This document shows positions 24,807 through 33,172 of a DNA stretch of 37,814 nucleotides, one piece after another. Position 1 is the first letter of the stretch. The number at the start of each line of letters is the position of its first letter. This stretch comes from an uncultured Spirochaetota bacterium (lineage in GTDB: Bacteria > Spirochaetota > UBA4802 > UBA5550): contig CALMRZ010000033.1 in assembly GCA_937872225.1 (NCBI GenBank), positions 80,315 through 118,128 of the forward strand. Reading direction: 5' to 3'. Both the position numbers and the translations under genes were made by a program. The notes below the pieces were generated by a model. It ran no database searches. It had not been told where the DNA came from and saw only the letters and a program-made list of their open reading frames with translations.

Positions 24807-25235
24807 TTACTTGATCGTAATGCTCGAACGGATTATATCCACCCGGGTGTAATAATTGTCCAGGATGGTGAAAAACCTGTCGAAAACGCCGACGGCGTCG
24901 ATCCTCGACTTCCCCTTGACCAGCCTGGCGACGGTCTTTACGTCCTTGGTGTATATGCAGCATTCCACCGTTCCTTTTTTCGTCTGAACGTCGGCCTTGA
25001 CGCAGAAATCGTATTCAACGTTGTTCGAATCGGTAATGTCCTTGACGGTCACGTCGAAGAGCCTTACCCTGCGGTTGGCGAGTTCTTTTGTTATCACGTC
25101 CTTCTTCGCGGGATTGTCGGTCCCGTCTATCTGTATCTTTTCATTGACGACCTCGTCCATCAGGATCTCCTTTTTAAACAGGTCGCAGGACGAACAGGCC
25201 GCGACGGCTATCAGCAGGACCAGTAGTTTTTTCAT
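24807..25235 (-). CDS. Small lipoprotein, unknown function
   Basis: A 142-residue exported protein. The signal peptide MKKLLVLLIAVAACSSC offers a lipobox at VAAC or CSSC. The rest is a compact mixed alpha/beta domain with several Lys and three Cys (DFCVKADV, VECCIY), ending SSITIK. I use the ATG at 25235, with AAGGAG eight bases upstream; the longer frame to 25301 has no ribosome site. TTGACA on the reverse strand at 25344-25339 is a likely -35 for this unit, but the -10 is unclear. It lies 48 bases before the acylase gene on the same strand and may be transcribed with it. I recognise no family. Confidence 0.75.
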   Translation of the reverse strand: MKKLLVLLIAVAACSSCDLFKKEILMDEVVNEKIQIDGTDNPAKKDVITKELANRRVRLFDVTVKDITDSNNVEYDFCVKADVQTKKGTVECCIYTKDVKTVARLVKGKSRIDAVGVFDRFFTILDNYYTRVDIIRSSITIK

Positions 25236-25424
25236 CGCGAAACTCCTTATGCGGTATACGGTCGCCGCCGCGACGGCTCCGGCACGGCCGACCGATATCA
25301 TCTCATGCGTATCTATGATTCGATTATTTTAACTTTTTTGTCAAATAAATAATTGCCCTTCACGGATGGTCCGGCAGCCGCGCAGAACGCAACGCGGGCG
25401 CTCCGGCCGGATCATCCCTTCCGG

Positions 25425-25690
25425 TCAAAATACTTTACCAGCAGCAGCTGGTTTCCCTTTTCTAAGGTCGAAATACTTTCCTTCACGGTGGGCCTTCGTT
25501 TTCACGTCAAAGGAGAGACGCAGGTTGCCGTGCTCGATGGCATTGATGATCGCCTCCCGGAGGGCTATCCGTATGTCCGACACGGCAAGGGGCTCGATGA
25601 ACTTTCCGAGGTTCCGCACCAGGCGCTGGCTCATCAGCTCGGCGTTGCCGAGATAATTGTCGAGGCTGTAGGTGTATTCCTCCCTGATTA
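25425..25690 (-). pseudogene. Remnant of a histidine-kinase-like ATPase (HATPase_c) gene
   Basis: The reverse frame reads EEYTYSLDNYLGNAELMSQR and then IRIALREAIINAIEHGNLRL. The last part is the N-box of RsbW/SpoIIE-associated and sensor-kinase ATPases (E..xN..EHGN). The frame is closed by a TGA just upstream and no start codon with a ribosome site is present. Downstream it ends at GKVF without the G boxes an active ATPase needs. Another frame upstream (VYDDVFVHRVIFLKPP) may be the frameshifted continuation. So this is a truncated, shifted piece, the main content of the gap between the lipoprotein gene and the 25794 gene. Confidence 0.6.
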
Positions 25691-25793
25691 CGGACGGGGG
25701 GTTTCAGAAAAATGACACGGTGTACAAAAACATCGTCATAGACCCAAAGGAGCTCAGGGGACACCGGATTGCGTCCGGGACCGCAGCCGGATA

Positions 25794-26558
25794 TTACTCC
25801 ACCAGCGAACCGAGAGCCTTCAGGTCCATCGTCCTGGCCAGCTCTTCCGCAATGTCACCTTCAATGATGACCTCGATGACCTGCGCCGAAACAGTGGCCG
25901 CGGCCTTTGCCGGTTCAGGGTAGACGCCGAACTCGCCTTTCCGGTTCCACTTCCCCAGGTAGAATACGAGCCTCTTCAACTTTTTGTCCTCGATGAGATA
26001 GGCGTATTTAGCTCCCGGCAGGGGGAACTCGCTCCCGCCCCTGATGTTCCCGGCAATCGTTTCGTGATTGACCAGAACCAGGACGCGCGCGGTTATCTTC
26101 CCGGCCGGCATATCTGCGAGGCCGTCGAACTCCTCCTGCAGCTTCTGCAGCTTTTTGGAATCCCCTTTCTCTGCGGCCTCGCTCATCTCCGCCGCCAGGC
26201 CCTCCATCCGCGCCGGGGACCTGCTCCGCTCGAACTTCTGTATGCTTTCCAGGATTCTTTTTTCATTGGTAAAGCTCGCCTGGCAGGATACAGCCAGGGG
26301 GAAGCCTGGCGCGTCGCAAACGGCGTCAGGGACACCGGTGCACGAATCCTGCTCGCGTGACGTCCACCCCTCCGGAACCGGCGGCATGGCCTTCTGCACG
26401 GCCTGCAGGATGTCCCGGACGGCCCTCTGCTCCGCAGCGCTCAGGTGTCTCCAGCCGGGGCATTTCTGCCCTTTGCCGGCCGCGGATAAAGATACAGGAT
26501 ACAGCGCTGCAAGCAGCAGCGCGGAAACCGTGATGAAATTCAGCATCGTCGCTTTCAT
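25794..26558 (-). CDS. Secreted protein of unknown function
   Basis: 254 residues. The N-terminus is a standard signal peptide (MKATMLNFITVSALLLAALY, cleavage near LSAAG). The mature part contains four cysteines (KCPGW, SCTG, VCDAP, VSCQA) that could form two disulfides. A helical Lys/Glu-rich middle (about 100-145, EMSEAAEKGDSKKLQKLQEEF) and a beta-rich end (ITARVLVLVN, YAYLIEDKKLKRLVFYLGKW) follow. AGGAGAGG lies just before the ATG. It appears to stand alone. I do not recognise the family; a periplasmic binding or envelope role is only a guess. Confidence 0.75.
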   Translation of the reverse strand: MKATMLNFITVSALLLAALYPVSLSAAGKGQKCPGWRHLSAAEQRAVRDILQAVQKAMPPVPEGWTSREQDSCTGVPDAVCDAPGFPLAVSCQASFTNEKRILESIQKFERSRSPARMEGLAAEMSEAAEKGDSKKLQKLQEEFDGLADMPAGKITARVLVLVNHETIAGNIRGGSEFPLPGAKYAYLIEDKKLKRLVFYLGKWNRKGEFGVYPEPAKAAATVSAQVIEVIIEGDIAEELARTMDLKALGSLVE

Positions 26559-26651
26559 GGTCCTCTCCTGGGCCAGATTGATGGTTGATGGTACGTCAGA
26601 AGAGTATTTATTTCAATAACAATTAATAGTATTATTTAGGAAACCACGACA

Positions 26652-26745
26652 AGATCGGTAATGATCCAAGAGACCTTATGGGCCTTATCTGAAATGATTA
26701 CGGCGCACCGAGAAGGAGATGACCGGCAAAAAGGTATGGACAGGC
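26652..26745 (+). repeat. Direct repeat A, left of the barrel gene
   Basis: The segment starts AGATCGGTAATGATCCAAGA and recurs at 27947-28037 as AGATCGGCAATGTTCCAAGA, with further shared blocks (ATGGGCCTTATC, CCGGCAA). Similarity is clear but imperfect over about 90 bases. The rest of the 342-base gap 26559-26900 holds the barrel-gene promoter; no supported gene is seen. Confidence 0.65.
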
Positions 26746-26866
26746 ATATTGCAATTGGGGTGTTTCTGCGGAAGCGTCGGGTACCCGACGCGGGCCCCCT
26801 TTCTTACTCAACAACCGTGCAATCGCCCGGTACGATACGATCAGCCGAACGGCGCCCGTTTTTCAA

Positions 26867-26894
26867 TTGACATCGGCCCTGTACCGGATACATT
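26867..26894 (+). promoter_or_regulatory. Candidate promoter placing the transcript start at the ATG
   Basis: Perfect TTGACA (26867-26872), 16-base spacer, TACATT (26889-26894). The expected start of transcription, about seven bases on, coincides with the ATG at 26901, so the mRNA may be leaderless; no Shine-Dalgarno is visible. Confidence 0.4.
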
Positions 26895-26900
26895 CATGAT

Positions 26901-27872
26901 ATGAACATGAAACAAACCGCACTGTCACTAACCCTTATTGCAGCAATGTTCCTTCCCGCGCTGTCGCGGGCGGAGACGACCATAAGCCTCGGCGGCACGG
27001 CCTGGTACGTCTGGTGGAAGCCGGCATGGTCCGACAACAGGTGGCAGGGCTACTACCTGTGGAACGATTCGGCGGGCTATTGGAATGAAGACGCGAAGGA
27101 TTTCGGTCTCTCTTCCAACATCATGGCAGGCCCCATAATCTCCATCGGATTTCTCGACCGGTGGAGCATCTCGTCCGTAGCGGTACTGGGCACCATGAGC
27201 CATAAGGCCAGCGGTGTCGGATTCGGCACGGATGTTATCAGCAGGACTGCCGGAGCCACCCACAAGGATTACAGCCGCAGGGTATTGAAATGGGACAGCG
27301 ACACGACCGTCGGCTGCGCCGTCCACAAGTACGTAAAGCTCTATGCCGGGTTCAAAGCCCAGGGTTACCGGTACCAGGAAACCATCCATTATTATGACTT
27401 CACCGCATTCCCGGACATTTCCATTGACCATTCCGAGGGAACGAACAACGTCAACTGCTACGGACCGGGACTGGGGATCAGCGGCAGCATACCCCTTGTT
27501 GAAAACCTCTACATGGTCATTGGCCTGTCCGGCGTCGTCCTCTGGTGCACCGAGCGGGGAAACACTGCTTTGAGCCGGACCTACGGGCTCGAGTCGTCAG
27601 GATTTGTTTTTACCTGTTTCTATATGCCGCGGGGCAAATTCCTCTCCTATGGAGGCACCGCCGCGCTCTCGCTGGCCTATACGATCGCCAGGATCAACAC
27701 AACGTTTTCGCTTGGGGGGAGGTACCAGCTCCTGTACAATCGCCAGAAGAGGGGGAACATGGTGCACAGCGACGTGACCATGAACATCATAGACGGCCAG
27801 TACGACCACTTTGCCGGGATCACTCTCTCGGTACTATACACATTCCATATCGGGAAGCGGGAACAATCCTGA
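26901..27872 (+). CDS. Outer-membrane beta-barrel protein, unknown function
   Basis: A 323-residue exported protein. The signal peptide MNMKQTALSLTLIAAMFLPA is cleaved after SRAET or nearby. The mature part is rich in Tyr, Trp, Gly and Ser with alternating strands (TAWYVWWKPAW, KYVKLYAGFKAQGYRY, YTIARINTTFSLGGRYQLLY). It ends in a strand with aromatic residues (GITLSVLYTFHIG), as in barrel proteins. No ribosome site precedes the ATG at 26901 or the one at 26907. The gene is flanked by direct repeats A and B, and a broken paralog lies at 9659-9926. The role, perhaps a porin or adhesin, cannot be given. Confidence 0.75.
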   Translation: MNMKQTALSLTLIAAMFLPALSRAETTISLGGTAWYVWWKPAWSDNRWQGYYLWNDSAGYWNEDAKDFGLSSNIMAGPIISIGFLDRWSISSVAVLGTMSHKASGVGFGTDVISRTAGATHKDYSRRVLKWDSDTTVGCAVHKYVKLYAGFKAQGYRYQETIHYYDFTAFPDISIDHSEGTNNVNCYGPGLGISGSIPLVENLYMVIGLSGVVLWCTERGNTALSRTYGLESSGFVFTCFYMPRGKFLSYGGTAALSLAYTIARINTTFSLGGRYQLLYNRQKRGNMVHSDVTMNIIDGQYDHFAGITLSVLYTFHIGKREQS

Positions 27873-27946
27873 GGGGAGCGTTCCCGGGAGAGCAGACATC
27901 AATCATCATGGCGGCATTTGGCATGACCATCCAGTAAACTCCGGCC

Positions 27947-28037
27947 AGATCGGCAATGTTCCAAGAGACGCATGGGCCTTATCGGAAGAAGTTAACGCAC
28001 ATCAGGATGTCTCCGGCAAGCAACAAGTCCGGGGCAG
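27947..28037 (+). repeat. Direct repeat B, right of the barrel gene
   Basis: Imperfect copy of repeat A (26652-26745) in the same orientation. The 403-base gap 27873-28275 that holds it has open frames but none with a ribosome site or recognisable product. In both copies the frame can be read as WALSE...AH, so the repeat may descend from a coding sequence. Confidence 0.65.
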
Positions 28038-28275
28038 GGGCCTTACAATTTCGCGTGCCGGGCCGAAATCGGAAAAACCGCAATTGATGTGCATAGAATT
28101 CCCGCCCGATAATAATAAAACAGCAGTCGCATGGATGCGGTACCTGAAAAATGTACTTGCCATACGCCATTAATTATGAATAATGACTTTGCAAAGATGC
28201 CGCATCGAGGATGATGCCGGCAGCCACAACACGACAGGCATACCAGCCGGACGGACACGAGAGAACAGAAGAGCA

Positions 28276-28641
28276 ATGGCACGAAACGGAAAACTAGCTG
28301 AAGACAATATCGTCAACAGCATCATCGGCGAAGGCTCGGATTTCAAGGGGGAATTCAAGATCAACGGCCTCCTCAGGATCGACGGGCACTTCCAGGGCAC
28401 CATAGAGACAGACGGCAAGGTGCTGATAGGACAGACCGGCGAAGCGGTCACCGACATCAAGGCGAGGCTGGTCGTGGTGGGCGGCATGGTCCGCGGCAAC
28501 ATCTTCGCCACCGAGAGGGTCATATTCCTGTCGACGGGAGTCATCAACGGCACCATCATCACGCCGAGCCTCATCATGGAGGACGGCGTGAAGTTCGAGG
28601 GCACCTGCACCATCAATAAACGTCCGGACGAAATGCAATGA
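28276..28641 (+). CDS. Bactofilin
   Basis: A 121-residue polymer-forming cytoskeletal protein. The bactofilin core is a right-handed beta-helix, visible as short repeating strands: SIIGEGSDFKGEFKINGLLR, IDGHFQGTIETDGKVLIGQT, ARLVVVGGMVRGNIFATERV and GVINGTIITPSLIMEDGVKFEG. Bactofilins self-assemble at membranes and help to shape cells or place cell-wall enzymes. I set the start at 28276 (GAAGAG upstream), because the longer frame to 28183 adds a non-homologous N-terminus. Its end overlaps the yaaR-like start by four bases (ATGA), so the two are coupled. Confidence 0.9.
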   Translation: MARNGKLAEDNIVNSIIGEGSDFKGEFKINGLLRIDGHFQGTIETDGKVLIGQTGEAVTDIKARLVVVGGMVRGNIFATERVIFLSTGVINGTIITPSLIMEDGVKFEGTCTINKRPDEMQ

Positions 28642-29084
28642 TCGAAATAACCGGCGCGCGCGGCCGAAAAGACGAAAAGGAAAAGGTCACCAAAAAAGGG
28701 AAGCTCTCATCGGTAAAGCACGGAAGCAAGACCTTTTCCTCCGAACTGCACAAGACCATGGCCCTTGACATCGAGGGCACCATCGAAGAACTCATGGAAG
28801 ACCTGAAGGACCAGGAGAAGCGCTTCCTTGACAAGCAGACCGAACATGAACTGCTCCGGTACAAGGCCCTGGTGCAGAAGATCATCAAGCAGATCATCGC
28901 CGAGGGACTGCAGGAAAAGACGCTGAAGCGCAAAAAGAAAAACTGGGGCGACTACGTCATCATCGAAAAGATCAACACGAAGCTCCTCGACCTCACCAAC
29001 GCCATCACCAGGCAGAACAAGGCCTTCAATCTCCTTAAAACCGTTGAAGAAATCCGCGGACTGATACTGGACCTGGTCTATTAA
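28638..29084 (+). CDS. YaaR-family protein (DUF327)
   Basis: A 148-residue, highly charged, mostly helical protein. The core (LEDLKDQEKRFLDKQTEHEL-type segment, then LVQKIIKQIIAEGLQEKTLK, VIIEKINTKLLDLTNAI and a final VEEIRGLILDLVY) matches YaaR. No activity is known for the family. Its place between bactofilin and holB, with ricT after, resembles the Bacillus yaaR-holB-yaaT order, which supports the assignment. It overlaps bactofilin by four bases; holB begins 13 bases after its stop. Confidence 0.82.
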   Translation: MIEITGARGRKDEKEKVTKKGKLSSVKHGSKTFSSELHKTMALDIEGTIEELMEDLKDQEKRFLDKQTEHELLRYKALVQKIIKQIIAEGLQEKTLKRKKKNWGDYVIIEKINTKLLDLTNAITRQNKAFNLLKTVEEIRGLILDLVY

Positions 29085-29097
29085 GCGCTCACGCCCC

Positions 29098-30099
29098 ATG
29101 AACACCGCCGGCATCATCGGTCATACCCGTCAGCTGAAGATCCTGGAACTCCTCAGGAGCGGCGGAAATCTGCCCGGCGCGGTGCTCTTCTCCGGCAGGA
29201 CGGGCATCGGGAAGAAGCTCATCGCGCGGCGGCTCCTCGCGTCGCTCTTCTGCGGCGCCGGCGACCCGCCCTGCCTGAAATGCCCCGCCTGCCTGCAGAT
29301 GGCCGGCGGCACGTTCCCGGACCTCATCGAGCTCGGTCCCGATGAAAAGGGCACGATACCCATCGGCAGCGCTGACCGGAGCGAGGCCGGGAGCGTCCGG
29401 TGGCTCATAAACCGCCTTTCGAAGAAGTCGGTGTCCGGCAGCTACGGCGTCCTCATCGACGGCGCCGAGCGCATCTCCACCGGCGGGCAGAACGCCCTCC
29501 TGAAGACCATCGAAGAGCCGCAGGAAGGGGCCCATATCATCATCATTACCGCCAACAAGTCCCTCATCCTGCCGACGATACTGTCCCGGTGCATGGACCT
29601 GTCCTTCAACCCCCTGAGCAGCGCCGAGGTGCTCCGGGTCCTGGAGGCGGAGGGGTCCGCCGCGCGCAACAGCGGCCTTATCGCGGACCTGTCCGGCGGA
29701 TCCGTGGAGACGGCGCTGCTCCTTTCCGATGACGCGATCCTGACCGGCATCGGCACCATCTGCCGGGAACTGTCCGCCTATCTCAACAGCGGCAAAGCCC
29801 TTATACTGGACATGGCGGCAATCCAGAAAAAAATAAGCATGGACCAGCTCCTCACGGTCATGCTCAATGCCTACCGGGCCATGCTGGCCGCCGCCATCGG
29901 CGGGGGCCCCCTCGACCCCTTCCTGAATGAAATCCGTGTGGGCGACCGGTTAAAGTTGGCCAAATTAATAAAAATTCTGCTTGCCCTGAGGAGAGGGCTT
30001 GCCAATAATTTAAATATCCGCGGCGCTTTAAAGGGAATGCTCTACTCCATTGAAAGCATCGACGAGCTCGGCCTCCCGCGCCTCGATCGTGCGGAATAA
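29098..30099 (+). CDS. holB: DNA polymerase III, delta-prime subunit
   Basis: A 333-residue AAA+ clamp-loader subunit. The P-loop is FSGRTGIGKK (31-40). The zinc-binding set C52, C59, C62, C65 (FCGAGDPPCLKCPAC) is typical. DGAERIS stands at the Walker B place, QNALLKTIEEP is the sensor-region signature, and ILSRC is the conserved SRC motif. Length is normal. It helps load the beta clamp on primed DNA. ATG lies 13 bases after the YaaR stop with no strong Shine-Dalgarno; translation is probably coupled. ricT follows 12 bases after its stop. Confidence 0.93.
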   Translation: MNTAGIIGHTRQLKILELLRSGGNLPGAVLFSGRTGIGKKLIARRLLASLFCGAGDPPCLKCPACLQMAGGTFPDLIELGPDEKGTIPIGSADRSEAGSVRWLINRLSKKSVSGSYGVLIDGAERISTGGQNALLKTIEEPQEGAHIIIITANKSLILPTILSRCMDLSFNPLSSAEVLRVLEAEGSAARNSGLIADLSGGSVETALLLSDDAILTGIGTICRELSAYLNSGKALILDMAAIQKKISMDQLLTVMLNAYRAMLAAAIGGGPLDPFLNEIRVGDRLKLAKLIKILLALRRGLANNLNIRGALKGMLYSIESIDELGLPRLDRAE

Positions 30100-30111
30100 C
30101 AAGGAAGCAAC

Positions 30112-30987
30112 ATGGAAATTTCAGCGGTTAAACTACGGAACAGCTATCAGATAAATTACGTGGACACGAACCACCTCTTCGTGAACCAGAACGCCCTCTG
30201 CGTGGTCGAGACCGAGCACGGCATCGACATCGGCAACGTGTTCAAGTGCCGGAAGACGCAGAACGAGGCCGGCATCGAGGTGAAGGGGAAGCTGCTGCGC
30301 CTGACGACCCCGGATGACCTGAAGCAGATCCCCGAAATCGTCGCCATCGAGAAGAACGCCTTCGACAAGTGCCGGGAAAAGGCGAAAGCCAAGAAGCTCG
30401 ACATGAAGCTCATCTCGGTCAAGTGCCTCTTCGACCGCACCAAGATCATCTTCTATTTCGTCGCGGAGAACCGCATCGATTTCAGGGAGCTGGTGCGCGA
30501 GCTGGCGTCAATTTTCAGGACCCGCATCGAGATGCGGCAGATCGGCGTGCGCGACGAGGCCCGCCTCGTGGGCGGCTACGGCCCCTGCGGCAAGCAGCTC
30601 TGCTGCGTACACCAGAGCGAAGAGTTCGAGCCGGTGTCGATCAAGATGGCGAAGGAGCAGAACCTGAACCTGAACTCCCTGAAGATATCGGGAATGTGCG
30701 GCCGGCTCCTCTGCTGCCTCGGCTACGAATACAAGCTCTACAAGGAAATCAACCAGGACATGCCCGATCCCGGCGCGCAGATCATTGCCGGCGACACCAC
30801 CTATGTCGTCACCAACGTCGACACCCTCAAGGAAACGATACGAATGCGCCACAAGGACCGGACCGTGGAGATATTCAAGAGCGACCTCGAAATCAACGGC
30901 AAGACCTATGTCCTCAAGAAGGAGATCGTGACCAAGATCGAGACCGCCGAGGAAGACACCCACGAGGAAGACACGTACACGCTGTAG
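30112..30987 (+). CDS. ricT: PSP1-domain protein RicT (YaaT)
   Basis: A 291-residue protein of the PSP1/RicT family. It has the six-cysteine signature GYGPCGKQLCCVHQ (C159, C164, C165) and GMCGRLLCCLGYEY (C196, C201, C202). In Bacillus subtilis RicT works with RicA and RicF as an iron-sulfur complex needed for mRNA processing by RNase Y and for sporulation signalling; the same role here is an inference. No RicA or RicF is in the window. AAGGAAG lies before the ATG. Directly after holB, as in Bacillus. A repeat element follows one base after the stop. Confidence 0.93.
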   Translation: MEISAVKLRNSYQINYVDTNHLFVNQNALCVVETEHGIDIGNVFKCRKTQNEAGIEVKGKLLRLTTPDDLKQIPEIVAIEKNAFDKCREKAKAKKLDMKLISVKCLFDRTKIIFYFVAENRIDFRELVRELASIFRTRIEMRQIGVRDEARLVGGYGPCGKQLCCVHQSEEFEPVSIKMAKEQNLNLNSLKISGMCGRLLCCLGYEYKLYKEINQDMPDPGAQIIAGDTTYVVTNVDTLKETIRMRHKDRTVEIFKSDLEINGKTYVLKKEIVTKIETAEEDTHEEDTYTL

Positions 30988-31212
30988 ACCCCCCTGTCCC
31001 CCCGAGGGGGCATGATTTATTATTGATAGTTGATGCACAACTGTCATTTCGACGAGTCCGGAATTTTCCGGACAAGGAGAAATCTTTTACAGTATCCATA
31101 AGGGACGATTTCTCACCCTCCGGGGTTCGAAATGACAACAGCAACAAGTGGTTTATCATAACGAAAATAGAAAGTATAATCCCACGTGCCCCCTCAGGGG
31201 GTCAGGGGGGTC
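30988..31212. repeat. G/C-rich inverted-repeat element (copy 5) with a second repeat nested inside
   Basis: The left arm 30986-31012 (GACCCCCCTGTCCCCCCGAG...) and right arm 31186-31211 are near-perfect reverse complements. Unlike copies 1-4 the arms are about 170 bases apart, because a different palindromic element (31042-31137) lies between them. It fills the ricT-metG gap. Confidence 0.7.
31042..31137. repeat. Palindromic element with TGTCATTTCGA ends
   Basis: The 11-base ends TGTCATTTCGA (31042-31052) and TCGAAATGACA (31127-31137) are perfect inverted repeats. Inner parts also pair (GAGAAATC with GATTTCTC). 96 bases long, no coding capacity: a small non-autonomous, MITE-like element. Confidence 0.75.
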
Positions 31213-31231
31213 AAAGAACAGGAACGATCCC

Positions 31232-33169
31232 ATGAAAAAGAAATTCTACGTCACAACGCCCATTTACTACGTCAACGCGGAGCCGCATATCGGCCACGCC
31301 TACACAACGGTCCTCGCCGACTACATGAGCCGCCTTCACACCCTGCTCGGCTATGATTCGTATTTTCTTACCGGAACGGACGAGCACGGGGACAAGATCG
31401 ACCAGGCGGCGAAGACCCACAACACCACGCCCCAGGAATACGCGGACCGCATCAGCGGCCTCTTCCGCAAGACCTGGGCCGACCTCGGCATCGGCTTCAG
31501 CGACTTCATCCGCACCACGGAGAAGCGCCACGTCGATGTGGTCCAGAAGATTCTGCAGAAGGTCTACGACGCCGGCGACATCTACTTCGGGAGCTATGGC
31601 GGGTTCTACTGCGTCGGGTGCGAGCGCTTCTTCACCGAAAAGGAGATGGTGGACGGCAAGTGCCCGGACCACGACCGGAAACTGGACTTTATCGAGGAGA
31701 AGAACTACTTCTTCAAGATGAGCAAGTACCAGGACTGGCTCATCGGCCATATCGAGAAGAACCCGGACTTCATCCGCCCCGAGCGGTACCGGAATGAGGT
31801 CATGGCCCTCCTGAAGGGAGAGGTCCTGGAGGACCTGTGCATCTCGCGGCCCAAGTCGCGCCTCCAGTGGGGGATCACCCTCCCCTTCGACCAGGACTAC
31901 GTGACCTACGTATGGTTCGATGCCCTGATCAACTACATCAGCGCCATCGGCTGGCCGGACGGGGAAAAGTTCAAGGCCTACTGGCCCGCGGTGCAGCACA
32001 TCATCGCCAAGGACATCGTGAAGCCCCACGGGATATTCTGGCCCACCATGCTGAAGGCCGCCGGCATCGAGCCGTACCGGAACCTGAACGTCCACGGCTA
32101 CTGGAACATGCAGGACGCCAAGATGTCCAAGAGCCTGGGCAACGTGGTGACGCCGAAGGACCTCGCCGACCGCTACGGCAACGACCAGATGCGCTACTTC
32201 TTCCTCCGCGAGATGAGCTTCGGCAACGACGCGAAATTCAGCGAGGACGTCATTATTGACCGGATCAATTTCGACCTGGCCAACGACTGGGGCAACCTGG
32301 TGAACCGCACCATCAACATGCTGGGCAAGTTCTTTAACGGCGCCCTGCCGGCCTTCAACACGGCCGAGGCGGCCGACCGCGACGACCTGGTCGCCCGGTT
32401 CAGAAGCGCGGCCGCGGACTACATCGCCCTGGCGCGCCGGTTCCAGACGAGCGCCGGCCTGGAAAAGCTCTGGGAATTCATCCGGTACCTGAACAAGTAC
32501 ATAGACACCCTCAAGCCCTGGCAGCTGGCGAAGGATAACAATACGGCGCTTCTCTCCTCGGTCATGAGGAACCTCCTCGAGGCAATCTACAGCATTGCCG
32601 TGCTCCTCTCGCCGGTCCTGGTGAGCTCGAGCGCGGCCATCATCGCGGCCCTTGGCGCGGAAGGCAAGCCCCGCGACACCGGGACCCTGGCGTCGTTCAC
32701 GAACCTGGACGACGGCCGCGCCGTCGGACAGCTCGGGATACTCTTCCCGCGCCTGGAAAAACGGGTCCCCGACGCCGGCGAGGCAAAAAAGTCGGAAACA
32801 AAAAAACAGGGAGAAAAGACCATGGCAGTCGGAGCGGAAGGGCTGGTTGACATATCGGAATTCGCCAAGATCGACATCCGGGTGGCGAAGATACTCACCG
32901 CGGCGAAGGTCGAGGGATCGGACAAGCTCCTGGAGCTCCGGATCGATTCGGGCCTGGACGAGCGGACCATCGTGGCCGGCATCGCCAAGTGGTACGGGCC
33001 GGAGACACTCCCCGGCAAAAAAATACTCCTGGTGGCGAACCTGAAGCCGGCCACCATCTTCAAGCGGACCTCCAACGGCATGCTCCTGGCGGCCAAGGCG
33101 CCGGGCGACGACAGGCCGGTGCTTATAGAGATCGACGATGCCATACCCGCGGGGGCGAAACTGGGCTAG
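31232..33169 (+). CDS. metG: Methionyl-tRNA synthetase with C-terminal tRNA-binding domain
   Basis: A 645-residue class I synthetase that charges tRNA-Met. HIGH motif at PHIGHAY (18-24) and KMSKS at 297-301. A zinc-type insert with CVGCERFF (127-134) and KCPDHDR (143-149) follows the pattern of two-knuckle or reduced-knuckle forms. From about residue 560 a Lys-rich linker leads to an EMAP-II-like OB-fold domain (FAKIDIRVAKILTAAKVEG...) that binds tRNA and dimerises. Start at 31232 (AGGAACG upstream); the longer frame from 31148 reads through the repeat element. The yfcE-like gene starts three bases after its stop. Confidence 0.95.
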   Translation: MKKKFYVTTPIYYVNAEPHIGHAYTTVLADYMSRLHTLLGYDSYFLTGTDEHGDKIDQAAKTHNTTPQEYADRISGLFRKTWADLGIGFSDFIRTTEKRHVDVVQKILQKVYDAGDIYFGSYGGFYCVGCERFFTEKEMVDGKCPDHDRKLDFIEEKNYFFKMSKYQDWLIGHIEKNPDFIRPERYRNEVMALLKGEVLEDLCISRPKSRLQWGITLPFDQDYVTYVWFDALINYISAIGWPDGEKFKAYWPAVQHIIAKDIVKPHGIFWPTMLKAAGIEPYRNLNVHGYWNMQDAKMSKSLGNVVTPKDLADRYGNDQMRYFFLREMSFGNDAKFSEDVIIDRINFDLANDWGNLVNRTINMLGKFFNGALPAFNTAEAADRDDLVARFRSAAADYIALARRFQTSAGLEKLWEFIRYLNKYIDTLKPWQLAKDNNTALLSSVMRNLLEAIYSIAVLLSPVLVSSSAAIIAALGAEGKPRDTGTLASFTNLDDGRAVGQLGILFPRLEKRVPDAGEAKKSETKKQGEKTMAVGAEGLVDISEFAKIDIRVAKILTAAKVEGSDKLLELRIDSGLDERTIVAGIAKWYGPETLPGKKILLVANLKPATIFKRTSNGMLLAAKAPGDDRPVLIEIDDAIPAGAKLG

Positions 33170-33172
33170 GGC

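Noticed and set aside
26661-26870. Open frame of 69 codons in direct repeat A
   Set aside because: No ribosome site, and the similar repeat B frame diverges after about 25 residues; kept only as a repeat.
27811-28173. Open frame of 120 codons after the barrel gene
   Set aside because: It starts inside the barrel gene and has no recognisable product; only the part within repeat B is of interest.
30988-31231. Upstream extension of metG from 31148
   Set aside because: It would translate the right arm of the repeat; homology and the ribosome site support 31232.
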